NCBI GenBank assembly: GCA_020634895.1
Contig: JACKAV010000009.1
Location: forward strand, 62,001-126,000
Direction: 5' to 3'
Source: Anaerolineales bacterium
Lineage (GTDB): Bacteria; Chloroflexota; Anaerolineae; Anaerolineales; Villigracilaceae
DNA: 64,000 nucleotides
The notes below the pieces were generated by a model, which was given only the letters and a program-made list of their open reading frames with translations, was not told the DNA's origin and searched no databases. A program made the position numbers and the translations under genes. Shown here piece after piece: positions 17,563 to 25,339 of the stretch (positions within the stretch are counted from its first letter, which is position 1; each line of letters begins with the position of its first letter).

Positions 17563-17799
17563 CTACTTTTTGCGCAGGAAGAAAATGAACTTGCCTTCTT
17601 CCGTCAGGGAGCGCAGCAATTCGTTGCCGGTTTGCCTGCTCCACGCTTCGATGTCTGGAGGCGAACCCGGGTCGGTTGCGATCATTTTCAGCACCTGCCC
17701 CGATTCCAATTCCTTGATCGCCTTGGTCGTTTTGACGATCGGCATTGGGCAAAGCAAACCTGTGCAATCCAAAACCTGGTCTTCGGTGATTACGTCCAT
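17563..17799 (-). CDS. tusA: TusA-family sulfur carrier
   Basis: A 78-residue TusA/SirA-like protein. The signature LDCTGLLCPMPIVKTTKAI contains the CPxP cysteine that carries persulfide sulfur. The ATG at 17799 follows AGGAGAAACT; longer in-frame forms read through the hairpin that separates it from mec. Length is standard. It is a cytosolic sulfur shuttle, placed between Mec and the DsrE2-like protein, which is a typical TusA partner. Confidence 0.9.
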   Translation of the reverse strand: MDVITEDQVLDCTGLLCPMPIVKTTKAIKELESGQVLKMIATDPGSPPDIEAWSRQTGNELLRSLTEEGKFIFFLRKK

Positions 17800-17833
17800 A
17801 TTAAAGTTTCTCCTTTTGGAATTCTTGAGATCG

Positions 17834-17856
17834 ATCCTGAAGTGGAACTTCAGGAT
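17834..17856 (-). promoter_or_regulatory. Intercistronic hairpin between mec and tusA
   Basis: 9-bp stem (17834-17842 with 17848-17856), 5-base loop, no T-run. It is more likely an RNA processing or stability element than a terminator. Confidence 0.4.
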
Positions 17857-17861
17857 TCCGT

Positions 17862-18275
17862 CTATTGAATTTGAATTTCTTCTTCTTCGTATTGGGTGCG
17901 GTCTTCCACCAAACGCCACGAACGGTGGTTGACCGTTTTCCCTTTGTCCACACGCGAAATGATGTACGAGAAAAACGGCTGCGCCCATTCGCGGTCATAT
18001 TCAGAAGGCACATTTGGGCAATCAGGGTGAGAATGAAAAACACCGATCAAGTCCATGCCCAACTCCATCGCTTTCATTTCCGCTTTCAGGTAATCTTCCG
18101 GCGTGATCAAAAAACGATTATGACGCGCTTCATCCTCGCGGGCATTCGGCAGCGAGATGATCTCACGCACTTCCCCGTCCGCGCCGAGCAAAAAGCCTGC
18201 GCCCTCATCGGGATAAGCCGCTTCGATATGTTGTTGAATTCCTTCCAAAATCTTGTTTGTTACTTTCAAACTCAT
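17862..18275 (-). CDS. mec: JAMM/MPN metalloprotease (Mec-like)
   Basis: A 137-residue zinc-dependent JAMM peptidase. Catalytic elements: glutamate in YPDEGAGFLLG, HSHP zinc histidines, and serine and aspartate in VPSEYD, in the expected order E...HxH...S...D. In Mycobacterium the equivalent enzyme releases cysteine from the CysO-cysteine adduct. Related enzymes QbsD and HcyD trim C-terminal residues off sulfur carriers, which fits the tailed CysO here. It starts three bases after the cysM stop, so the two are tightly coupled. Confidence 0.88.
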   Translation of the reverse strand: MSLKVTNKILEGIQQHIEAAYPDEGAGFLLGADGEVREIISLPNAREDEARHNRFLITPEDYLKAEMKAMELGMDLIGVFHSHPDCPNVPSEYDREWAQPFFSYIISRVDKGKTVNHRSWRLVEDRTQYEEEEIQIQ

Positions 18276-18278
18276 TTT

Positions 18279-19229
18279 TTATGCTCGCTCCCAAAGAGAT
18301 TTGTCACTCAAATATTTATAGCCCGCATCCGGGAAGACGGTCACAACCACGCCTTCGTCAAGTTCACTTGCGACTTGAAGCGCAGCCACTGCCGCCGCCG
18401 CGGATGAGATTCCCACAAACAGACCTTCCTCCCGCGCAAGCCGGATCAACATCTCATGCGCCGCCTCGGTCTTGACCTCAAGCGGATTCCCCGCCAGAGA
18501 CTCATCATAAATCCCGGGCTTGATGGAAGTCGGCATATGTTTCAATCCCTCCAATCCGTGGAAGGGAGCGTCCGGCTGAAACGCCAGCGTTTTGACATGC
18601 GGCAGATGCTCATGCAGATAGCGGCTTGTACCCGTAAATGTTCCGGATGTGCCCAATCCCGCCACGAAGTGTGTGATCTGCCCATTGGTCTGGGAAATGA
18701 TCTCAGGCGCAGTGCTCAGATAATGTGCCTGCCAGTTCGCGTCGTTGTTGTATTGATTGGCATACCAGAATTTGTCCGGAGATTCCGCCGCCATCTCACG
18801 CGCCTTGAGGATTGCGCCATCTGAGCCTTCGGTCGGGTCGGTCAACACCAACTCCGCGCCAAGCGCCTTGAGGATGGAGATCCGCTCGGGGCTGGCGTTG
18901 GCAGGGAGCGCCAATGTGACGGGAATTCCCAACGCCGCGCCAAACGTCGCATATGAAATGCCCATATTGCCGGACGTTGAATCCAATAGACGTTTGTGGT
19001 TATTCAAGTCACCATTGATGATGGCGGTCTGGATGATGTTCAACGCGGGTCGGTCTTTGACCGAGCCGCCGGGGTTAAACCATTCGGCTTTGGCAAAAAC
19101 CTTCACTCGCGGTGACAGGCCCAAGGTCACGCGGCGAAGCGGAAGCAGGGGCGTATCCCCCACATGAAAAGCAAGGCTGTCCAAAGGGATGGTATTTGAT
19201 TCGGTTAATCGAAAGTCCAGTAAGGTCAT
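18279..19229 (-). CDS. cysM: Cysteine synthase CysM
   Basis: A 316-residue fold-type II PLP enzyme. PLP lysine in NPGGSVKDRPA, substrate loop STSGNMG, phosphate-binding GLGTSGTFTGT, and the terminal DAGYKYLS, which resembles the DAGWKYLS end of mycobacterial CysM, an O-phosphoserine sulfhydrylase that uses CysO-thiocarboxylate. The ATG at 19229 follows AAGGA; a longer frame to 19346 reads through the structured leader and is not believed. First gene of the sulfur operon. Confidence 0.9.
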   Translation of the reverse strand: MTLLDFRLTESNTIPLDSLAFHVGDTPLLPLRRVTLGLSPRVKVFAKAEWFNPGGSVKDRPALNIIQTAIINGDLNNHKRLLDSTSGNMGISYATFGAALGIPVTLALPANASPERISILKALGAELVLTDPTEGSDGAILKAREMAAESPDKFWYANQYNNDANWQAHYLSTAPEIISQTNGQITHFVAGLGTSGTFTGTSRYLHEHLPHVKTLAFQPDAPFHGLEGLKHMPTSIKPGIYDESLAGNPLEVKTEAAHEMLIRLAREEGLFVGISSAAAAVAALQVASELDEGVVVTVFPDAGYKYLSDKSLWERA

Positions 19230-19472
19230 ATATTCCTTGTTCAGTTTTGCAAAGGGCAAAACATTATCAATTAAATAGAAACAGCCAACAGACAAACAAA
19301 AAGACGGCGAACAAACGCCACACATCATGCATACTAAGGGATGCACGCGGGGGTCGCTCTACCGTCTGAGTCCGTTGGCTGCGGAAGTATTCGCTCAGGC
19401 GGTGGCTACGAGCCCCGCCCAAGACACAAGCAATAGGAAAATATCTTCATGATTTAATCTCTAGATGCGCCT
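19230..19472 (-). promoter_or_regulatory. Structured cysM 5' leader, candidate riboswitch
   Basis: About 240 bases without a gene between the promoter and cysM. On the minus strand, one hairpin has arms GGCGG-GGCU and AGCC-A-CCGCC, and the next is closed by CTGAG/CTCAG with an inner CCG/CGG. The loop of the second holds CAGCCAA, and its 8-base extension (19374-19381) is complementary to GTTGGCTG at 19282-19289 nearer the gene. A GGCG...CGCC hairpin followed by TCTTTTTG lies between. A 7-bp hairpin (19244-19262) sits just before the ribosome-binding site. It matches no riboswitch class I know; no T-box motif is present. Confidence 0.5.
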
Positions 19473-19500
19473 ATTCTATGAATCTTACCGATTTTGTCAA
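19473..19500 (-). promoter_or_regulatory. Sigma-70 promoter of the cysM operon
   Basis: On the minus strand TTGACA (19495-19500), 16-base spacer, TAGAAT (19473-19478). Transcription would start near 19466 and give a leader of about 235 bases. Confidence 0.7.
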
Positions 19501-19529
19501 GATAAATATCCCCACCAATATTTGTTGTT

Positions 19530-19811
19530 TTATCCGCCCGAAGCAGAAGCCATTAAGATGACCACATCCCCATCATTCAATGTTGTCTCAAATCCGTTCA
19601 GTTCCTGCATTTGAACGCCGTTCACAAAGATGCTGAAATACCGCCGCAGTTCACCTTTCGCGTCAAAGAGGTGCGGCTTTAGCGCGGGATAACGCAAAAG
19701 GATGTTATCAAGCAGTTCGGTGATCGTTGCGCCGTTCACTGAGAACTCGCTTTGGTTATCAACATAATATTTCATCAGGGCGGGAAACTTAACGGTTGGC
19801 ATGGAAAGCAT
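19530..19811 (-). CDS. Second MoaD/ThiS-type sulfur-carrier protein
   Basis: A 93-residue ubiquitin-fold carrier with a free C-terminal diglycine (ILMASASGG). It is alignable to the CysO-like protein over the whole length (TITELLDNILLRYPALKPHLFDAKGELRR; shown here only as family resemblance in the ISEALADL/ITELLDN and KPHLF segments). It lies just upstream of the cysM promoter and directly after the EF-G terminator. It could be the working carrier for MoeZ, or serve molybdopterin or thiamin synthesis. Start may be 19811 or 19802; neither has a strong ribosome-binding site. Confidence 0.82.
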   Translation of the reverse strand: MLSMPTVKFPALMKYYVDNQSEFSVNGATITELLDNILLRYPALKPHLFDAKGELRRYFSIFVNGVQMQELNGFETTLNDGDVVILMASASGG

Positions 19812-19821
19812 TTTAATGCAA

Positions 19822-19848
19822 AAGTCCCGAAGTTAAACTTCGGGACTT
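19822..19848 (-). terminator. Terminator of the EF-G-like gene
   Basis: 11-bp perfect stem (19822-19832 with 19838-19848), 5-base loop, TTTT on the minus strand. Confidence 0.75.
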
Positions 19849-19871
19849 GAGACGTTAGTCCAATGCTGAAA

Positions 19872-21953
19872 CTATTCTTCCTTCTTGGCTTCCATTTCCT
19901 TCTTATGCGCTTCGATGATCGGAGCCGCAATATGTGAAGGAACCGTATCGTAGTGATCGAACTCCATCGTGAAGTAACCGCGTCCACCTGTGATGGAACG
20001 AATCTGGGTGGTGTACTTCAGCATTTCAGCCATCGGCACGTGCGCGATGATGATGGTGTTTCCGCGTTCCGACTCGGTTCCCTGTACGCGCCCGCGGCGG
20101 GTGTTGAGGTCGCTCATCACGTCGCCCATATTCGCATCCGGGCAGGTCACGCGGACGTTCATGATCGGCTCGAACAACACGGGTCCCGCCTCAGCCACGG
20201 CGAGCTTGAAGGCTTCGCGACCTGCGATTTCGAACGCGACTGGTTTCGAGTCTACTTCGTGTTCCTTACCGTCGTAGACAGTCACACGCACATTGCTCAT
20301 CGGATAACCGGCGAACGCGCCTCTTTCCATCGTGGCGCGGATGCTCTTTTCGATCGGAGGCAGGTACGAACGGGAGAGATTCATACCGACCAACGCATCC
20401 ACGAATTCGAAGTCGCCTTCCATGTACGGCTCGATGCGAAGATGAACTTCACCGAACTGACCAGCGCCGCCGGATTGTTTCTTGTGGCGATACTGCGCGG
20501 CAGCTTTTCTTGTAATGCCTTCGCGATACGGGACCTTCGGTTCGTGAAGTTCAATGCCAACCTGGAATTTGGTCTGCGCGCGATGGACTGCCACGTCGAT
20601 ATGCTGGTCGCCCATTCCCTGCAGGACGGTTTCATGCGTCACGGAGTCGTTCTGCCAGGAGAGAGTCATATCTTCTTCTGCCAGGCGGGTGAGGACGCTG
20701 GAAATCTTTGCAGCATCTGCCTGAGTCTTGGGAGTGACAGCTACACGGTACAACGCCGCTGGGTATGCAGGCGTCGGAATGGTCAGGGGATGTCCCTTAT
20801 CGCAGAAGGTGTCGCCAGTGGTGGAGACGTTCAGTTTCGCGACCACGGCAATGTCTCCAGCATGAACCAATTTTGTAGGAATGGATTCCTTACCACGCTG
20901 GAAATGCATACCGGACATACGCTCATCCGTTTCTTTGGGCTGGTTCCAAACATGAGAATCCGCTTCAATGGAGCCGGAGAGCACGCGGAAGTAGGTCATT
21001 TTTCCCACGAACGGATCAGCTGTTGTTTTCCATACATAAGCAGCGAGGGGAGCATCATCGGAAGGTTTCAATTCTTCTTCACCGTCTTTGCCCTGTGCTG
21101 TACGCTTTACAGCATCGACCGGAGAAGGAAGCAGGTCGATGACATCGTTGAGCAAGGCAATTGATCCAATTTCATGCGCGCCTGCCGCACAAAAGACCGG
21201 GACAAATTCTCCAGCGTAGACCACATCTTCGAGACCACGCACCATCTCTTCGTCTGAGAGAGAGCCGTTCTCAAGATATTTTTCCATCAATTCATCTTCG
21301 CCTTCGGCGGCGGCTTCCACCATATCAAAATGGGCTTTTTCAGCAGCTTCCTTTAATTCAGCAGGGATTTCCGCCGTAGTCGAGCCGTCACCCATATAGG
21401 ACTTCATCCCAATGATATCCACCACGCCTTTGAAATCGTGCTTATCGCCAATGGGCAGGTGGACCTTGATGGCGCGTTTATCATGCAGTTTGACGAACTC
21501 GTCGATCTGGGCAAACGCCTTTTCAAAGTCTGCAGTATCGCGGTCCAATTTATTAATGACAATGAAACGCGGCAGGTTGAACTGGTCGCAATAGCGCCAT
21601 GCCAGTTCGGTCCCCACTTCGATGCCGGAAACGGCGTCCACTAAAATAATTGCGCCATCTGCCACACTGAGAGCGGATACCATCTCGCCCACGAAATCTG
21701 TGTAGCCTGGCGCATCTAGAAAATTGATCTTGTGATCTTTATGCTCAACCGGGATCAAACTCGTATAAATGGAGATCTTTCTTCTTTGTTCTTCATCATC
21801 ATAGTCTGATGTGGTCGTCCCGTCCTCAACTTTTCCCAGGCGGGTTGTTGCCCCCGTTACATGCAGAAAGGCTTCTGCAAGCATGGTTTTGCCTGCCCCC
21901 CCATGCGAAACCAACGCAACGTTGCGTATAAACTCGGTGGTATACTCTTTCAT
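19872..21953 (-). CDS. fusA: Elongation factor G-like GTPase (EF-G paralogue)
   Basis: A 693-residue translational GTPase with the five-domain EF-G layout. G1 reads SHGGAGKT, while main EF-G has AHIDAGKT, which marks the EF-G-like (EF-G2) branch. G3 is DAPGYTDF and G4 is NKLD. The C-terminal domain has VMSDLNTRRGRVQG and a final GGRGYFTMEFDHYD. No str-operon genes (rpsL, rpsG, tuf) are beside it, which also points to a paralogue. Its exact role is not settled in the family; translocation or ribosome recycling are options. Confidence 0.88.
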   Translation of the reverse strand: MKEYTTEFIRNVALVSHGGAGKTMLAEAFLHVTGATTRLGKVEDGTTTSDYDDEEQRRKISIYTSLIPVEHKDHKINFLDAPGYTDFVGEMVSALSVADGAIILVDAVSGIEVGTELAWRYCDQFNLPRFIVINKLDRDTADFEKAFAQIDEFVKLHDKRAIKVHLPIGDKHDFKGVVDIIGMKSYMGDGSTTAEIPAELKEAAEKAHFDMVEAAAEGEDELMEKYLENGSLSDEEMVRGLEDVVYAGEFVPVFCAAGAHEIGSIALLNDVIDLLPSPVDAVKRTAQGKDGEEELKPSDDAPLAAYVWKTTADPFVGKMTYFRVLSGSIEADSHVWNQPKETDERMSGMHFQRGKESIPTKLVHAGDIAVVAKLNVSTTGDTFCDKGHPLTIPTPAYPAALYRVAVTPKTQADAAKISSVLTRLAEEDMTLSWQNDSVTHETVLQGMGDQHIDVAVHRAQTKFQVGIELHEPKVPYREGITRKAAAQYRHKKQSGGAGQFGEVHLRIEPYMEGDFEFVDALVGMNLSRSYLPPIEKSIRATMERGAFAGYPMSNVRVTVYDGKEHEVDSKPVAFEIAGREAFKLAVAEAGPVLFEPIMNVRVTCPDANMGDVMSDLNTRRGRVQGTESERGNTIIIAHVPMAEMLKYTTQIRSITGGRGYFTMEFDHYDTVPSHIAAPIIEAHKKEMEAKKEE

Positions 21954-22083
21954 CGATTAGTTACCTTCCTGGATTATAAGATTGTCAAGCAGGTTGCACG
22001 ATTGTAAAAGAACTCAAATGAATTGTCAAAGTGTGATGCGTCACACAAAAACTGTGACATTTACGACTATCCCTGTTTAATAA

Positions 22084-22572
22084 ATGAGCTCATTGTTCGG
22101 CACATATTCCTTTGTAACCATCGCAGTTGGCTTCGCATTCATTGCCGGCGTCATCCTGCTCTCCAACAGACCCAAATGGAACGACTATCTCGCGTTTGGC
22201 GTGATCGTCGCCGGGCTGGTCATCACGTGGACCGTGCTGCATCCGCGCCAGACGCCCCTCATGGACGATGCAAAAGAAGTGCAGGCAATGATCGGCAACG
22301 GCAAGCCCGTGCTGCTTGAATTCCAATCCCCCTACTGAATACGCTGTGTATCGATAAAACCCGTCGTGGACGGGCTCGAACAGGAAGTCAACGGACAGGT
22401 ACATTTCATCCGTTTGAACATACAGGAACAGGTCGGCATGGAGCTTGCCCCCGTGTACGACTTCGAATTCACTCCCACCTTTATATACTTCGACTCAGAA
22501 GGCAACGAAGTCTGGCGCATGGTTGGCGATTTCGATCCGCAGCGCGTGCGCGATACACTTGCAAATGAATAA
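22084..22572 (+). CDS. Membrane thioredoxin with in-frame UGA, probable selenoprotein (UxxC)
   Basis: Read through the TGA at 22336-22338, this frame gives 162 residues. Two membrane helices lie at about 8-27 and 34-52, then a thioredoxin domain: VLLEFQSPY, the UGA at position 85, IRC with Cys88, KPVVDGLE, and TPTFIYFDSEGNEV with the cis-proline. The UGA falls exactly on the first cysteine of CxxC. Reading frame and protein similarity continue unbroken on both sides, so selenocysteine is the simplest reading. A Cys-to-stop mutation or a sequencing error is the alternative. A hairpin at SECIS distance follows. The gene overlaps the methyltransferase gene by eight bases. Confidence 0.7.
22351..22379 (+). 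promoter_or_regulatory. SECIS-like hairpin downstream of the in-frame UGA
   Basis: Upper stem CCCGTC (22360-22365) with GACGGG (22369-22374), loop GTG beginning with G; a lower TCGA/TCGA pair (22351-22354 with 22376-22379). The loop starts 27 bases after the UGA, inside the range described for bacterial SECIS elements. Confidence 0.5.
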
Positions 22573-23143
22573 TTTTCTCCGCCGTTTCAAATTCAATACC
22601 GCCTATACACTTGGCAATACCCCCTGGGATAGCGGCATCTCGCCGCCCGAGCTTTATGATTTTCTCGCGGCACATCCCACCGGACGCGCACTGGATATCG
22701 GCTGCGGCACCGGAACCAATCTCATCACCCTCGTCAACGCCGGTTGGCAGGCAGATGGTTTCGACTTTGCCCCCCGCGCCGTCAATCTCGCAAAAAGAAA
22801 ACTCCGCAAAATCAGTATCAACGCCCGCGTCTTTACCGACGACGCTACACAAATGAAGAACATCCAGCCGCCGTATGATCTCGCGCTCGACCTCGGATGT
22901 TTCCACGGAATCGAATCAAAAGCGGATTATCTGACCCAACTGGCACGCGCACTCGCCCCAAGCGGATTCTGGCTCATGTACGGATTCCTCAAACCAGACA
23001 CGGCTCAACCCGGACCCGGAATTGCCCCCTCCGACCTGGACCTGATCGAACGCCACAACCTGACTCTGGTCTCCCGCCAGGACGGATTCGACAGAGGCGA
23101 AAAGACCTCCGCATGGTTCTTATGGCAAATGAGTAACAAGTAA
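22565..23143 (+). CDS. Class I SAM-dependent methyltransferase
   Basis: A 192-residue methyltransferase with motif I ALDIGCGTGTNLITL, an acidic end of strand 2 (DGFDFA) and a LALDLGCFHGI motif IV-like stretch. The N-terminal FNTAYTLGNTPWDSGISPPEL is shared with the thiopurine/tellurite-resistance-like methyltransferase group. Substrate unknown. Its ATG lies inside the end of the thioredoxin gene (ATGAATAA), so translation is probably coupled. This coupling also argues that ribosomes reach the end of the thioredoxin frame. Confidence 0.8.
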   Translation: MNNFLRRFKFNTAYTLGNTPWDSGISPPELYDFLAAHPTGRALDIGCGTGTNLITLVNAGWQADGFDFAPRAVNLAKRKLRKISINARVFTDDATQMKNIQPPYDLALDLGCFHGIESKADYLTQLARALAPSGFWLMYGFLKPDTAQPGPGIAPSDLDLIERHNLTLVSRQDGFDRGEKTSAWFLWQMSNK

Positions 23144-23191
23144 CCAGCCGAACTCGTCTGACATTTATCCGTGTTTATCGGTAATTATTAT

Positions 23192-24112
23192 ATGAAAATC
23201 CTCTTTCTCTTTTTAGACGGTATCGGGCTCGGCGAAGACAACCCTGAGACAAATCCTTTTATCAACGCGGATATGCCATACTTGGAGTCTCTGCTTGGCG
23301 GGAAAAAACTAACCAAATCCGCCGCGCCGTTCGAAAGTGACACAATTACACTCAAAGCCATCGATCCCAACCTCGGCGTGAAGGGACTGCCTCAATCCGC
23401 CACAGGGCAGGCTGTTCTGCTCACCGGCACAAACATCCCTGCCGAACTCGGCTATCATTACGGACCCAAACCCAACTCCGAAGTTGCCCAATACCTAAAC
23501 GGACATACGATATTCTCAAGGACGGTCAATGCCGGGAAAAAAGCCGCCCTGCTAAACGCCTACCCACCGGGATATTTTAAAGGAATCAACTCGGGTAAAC
23601 GCCTGTACTCTTCCATTCCACTCGCGTTGACCAACGCCGGCATTTCCCTCTTCACCGAACAGGACTACCACGCGGGTAACGCGCTGGCAGCCGATTTCAC
23701 CGGCGAAGGCTGGAAGACTTTTCTCAACATAGACAACGCCCCAGTCTTCGACCCGGAAACAGCTGGAACAAAACTTGGCGAGTTAGCCAAACGATACGAT
23801 TTCTCCTTCTTCGAATATTGGGCAAGCGACTACGCCGGTCACAAACAGGATATGCCCTGGGCAACCAACCAACTCGAAGTTTTCGACGGCGTGCTAAAAG
23901 GTCTGCTCGCAAACTGGCGGGACGAAGACGGTCTCATCCTGCTCACCTCCGACCACGGCAACATGGAAGACCTCGGCACACGCAAACACACAGCCGCGCA
24001 TGTTCCGCTTTTATTATTTGGGGATAAAACAAAACGAGACGCCTTCACAGACGTCTCGGACTTGACCGGTGTTGCGCCAGCAATCAGTCAATTACTCGCA
24101 CTCGACAATTAA
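23192..24112 (+). CDS. Phosphomutase/alkaline-phosphatase-superfamily metalloenzyme
   Basis: A 306-residue metalloenzyme with the N-terminal metal site ILFLFLDGIGLGEDN and the C-terminal SDHGNMEDLGTRKHTAAHVP, which hold two-metal ligands of the iPGM/phosphopentomutase/alkaline phosphatase superfamily. It is shorter than cofactor-independent phosphoglycerate mutase (about 510 residues), so the full mutase insert is missing. Function may be a phosphatase or phosphomutase. Start at 23192 is preferred over 23171 since the family begins at the metal-binding strand. It ends base-to-base against the convergent HEAT gene. Confidence 0.75.
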   Translation: MKILFLFLDGIGLGEDNPETNPFINADMPYLESLLGGKKLTKSAAPFESDTITLKAIDPNLGVKGLPQSATGQAVLLTGTNIPAELGYHYGPKPNSEVAQYLNGHTIFSRTVNAGKKAALLNAYPPGYFKGINSGKRLYSSIPLALTNAGISLFTEQDYHAGNALAADFTGEGWKTFLNIDNAPVFDPETAGTKLGELAKRYDFSFFEYWASDYAGHKQDMPWATNQLEVFDGVLKGLLANWRDEDGLILLTSDHGNMEDLGTRKHTAAHVPLLLFGDKTKRDAFTDVSDLTGVAPAISQLLALDN

Positions 24113-25255
24113 TTATCTTCGAAGCTTCTCAATAGCTTCCTTCGCCAGAGCGGCAATTTCTCTATTCGTGCGGTCGGAAGCAACCTCCTGCAAAGGTTGA
24201 ATAGCGCGCGCATCGCCAAACTGGGCAAGCGACAGAATGGCTTGCTGCTTGACGTTCGGGTCGGGATCATGGAGCATTTCGATAAGGAACGGAACGACCC
24301 GCGCATCTCGGATCTGCGCAAGCCCGAGGATGGCGTGCTCGCGGACAGTCGCTTCGGGGTGGATCAACGCCTCGGCAAGCAAGTCGATGGCGGGTGCGCC
24401 AAAACGAGCCAACGCCAACGCCGCAGCCTGACTCACTTCGTGGTGCAGATCATATACCGCCATTCCCAATTCTTCCATAGCGCGGACATCACCCAAATTC
24501 CCCAAAACCATCGCCGCAAATTTACGGACTGTCCCCTCACGGTCGCCAAGGGCTTCGATCAACGGCTCGACCACTGGCGTGCCCATATTCTGGATGGCTG
24601 TCAACAAATCGCGCACAGACTGTTCCCGCTCAAACCACCAGAACGAATCGCGCAGCGCTTCCATCAAAAAGGGAATCGCCGCCGGGTCGTGTGAATCACC
24701 CAACGCTTTCAGCGCCGCCTGCCGGACTTCTATCTTGGTATCGTCCAATGTGACGTTGGCAAGCTCATCAAAAGTTGAAGGGTCGCGGAACTTTCCAACA
24801 GCGGAACAAGCGGCAATGCGGACTTCATCCTCATTGTCCTTCAGTAATGGAAGCAACTCAGGCAGAACACGTGCATCGCCGATATTTGCCAACGCAGTCG
24901 CTGCCCTCGCGCGGACGGTAAAAAATTCCCCATGCAAGGCTTCAACCAAAACGGGAATTGCATTCCTGTCTTTGCTGATCGCAAAGACCTCAGCCGCACG
25001 TCCGCGAATGATGGGGTGTGCAGACTTCAACGCTTTGGTCAGCTCGGGAGAGGCGGCAGGGATTCGGGCGAGGATTTGCTGATAGACCGGAAGCAGGCTC
25101 AAGTCTTGGGTCTGAAGCGCTTCGATGAGGGACGGAACAGCATCCGCGCCAAGTCGAATCAGATCCTGTGCGGCACGCTCGCGCCGCGATGTATCCGCCA
25201 GTATTGCGATCAGTTTTTTTGCTTCACCCTGTTTGGGATTCGAGAGCCAGTTCAT
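24113..25255 (-). CDS. HEAT-repeat protein
   Basis: A 380-residue all-helical solenoid with about ten HEAT/PBS-lyase-type repeats, for example VRARAATALANIGDARVLP, VRQAALKALGDSHDPAAIP and VKQQAILSLAQFGDARAIQ. Such solenoids are scaffolds for protein binding. No signal peptide or catalytic domain is seen. The stop codon abuts the stop of the convergent metalloenzyme gene with no spacer, so there is no room for a separate terminator between them. Confidence 0.85.
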   Translation of the reverse strand: MNWLSNPKQGEAKKLIAILADTSRRERAAQDLIRLGADAVPSLIEALQTQDLSLLPVYQQILARIPAASPELTKALKSAHPIIRGRAAEVFAISKDRNAIPVLVEALHGEFFTVRARAATALANIGDARVLPELLPLLKDNEDEVRIAACSAVGKFRDPSTFDELANVTLDDTKIEVRQAALKALGDSHDPAAIPFLMEALRDSFWWFEREQSVRDLLTAIQNMGTPVVEPLIEALGDREGTVRKFAAMVLGNLGDVRAMEELGMAVYDLHHEVSQAAALALARFGAPAIDLLAEALIHPEATVREHAILGLAQIRDARVVPFLIEMLHDPDPNVKQQAILSLAQFGDARAIQPLQEVASDRTNREIAALAKEAIEKLRR

Positions 25256-25339
25256 GAGAATATTTTACATGAATTTGTAATCGATTTAGAGTGCGAGTGT
25301 ATAATAAAAAAATCAGCAAGCCAACTCGAGGAGATTTTC

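Noticed and set aside
19230..19346. An N-terminal extension of CysM by 39 residues
   Set aside because: It reads through the leader hairpins and has a Cys/Met-rich sequence unlike the family. The ATG at 19229 has a proper ribosome-binding site.
19230..19472. T-box or known SAM riboswitch upstream of cysM
   Set aside because: No T-box specifier/antiterminator motif and no SAM-I or SAM-II core was found, so the leader is left unclassified.
19953..21164. A 403-codon open frame on the plus strand
   Set aside because: Antisense shadow of the EF-G-like gene; no ribosome-binding site or family motif.
22336..22572. Thioredoxin gene as a simple pseudogene
   Set aside because: The only defect is one UGA at the catalytic position, the downstream half is intact, and the next gene is coupled to its end. 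Pseudogene status stays possible but is the weaker reading.
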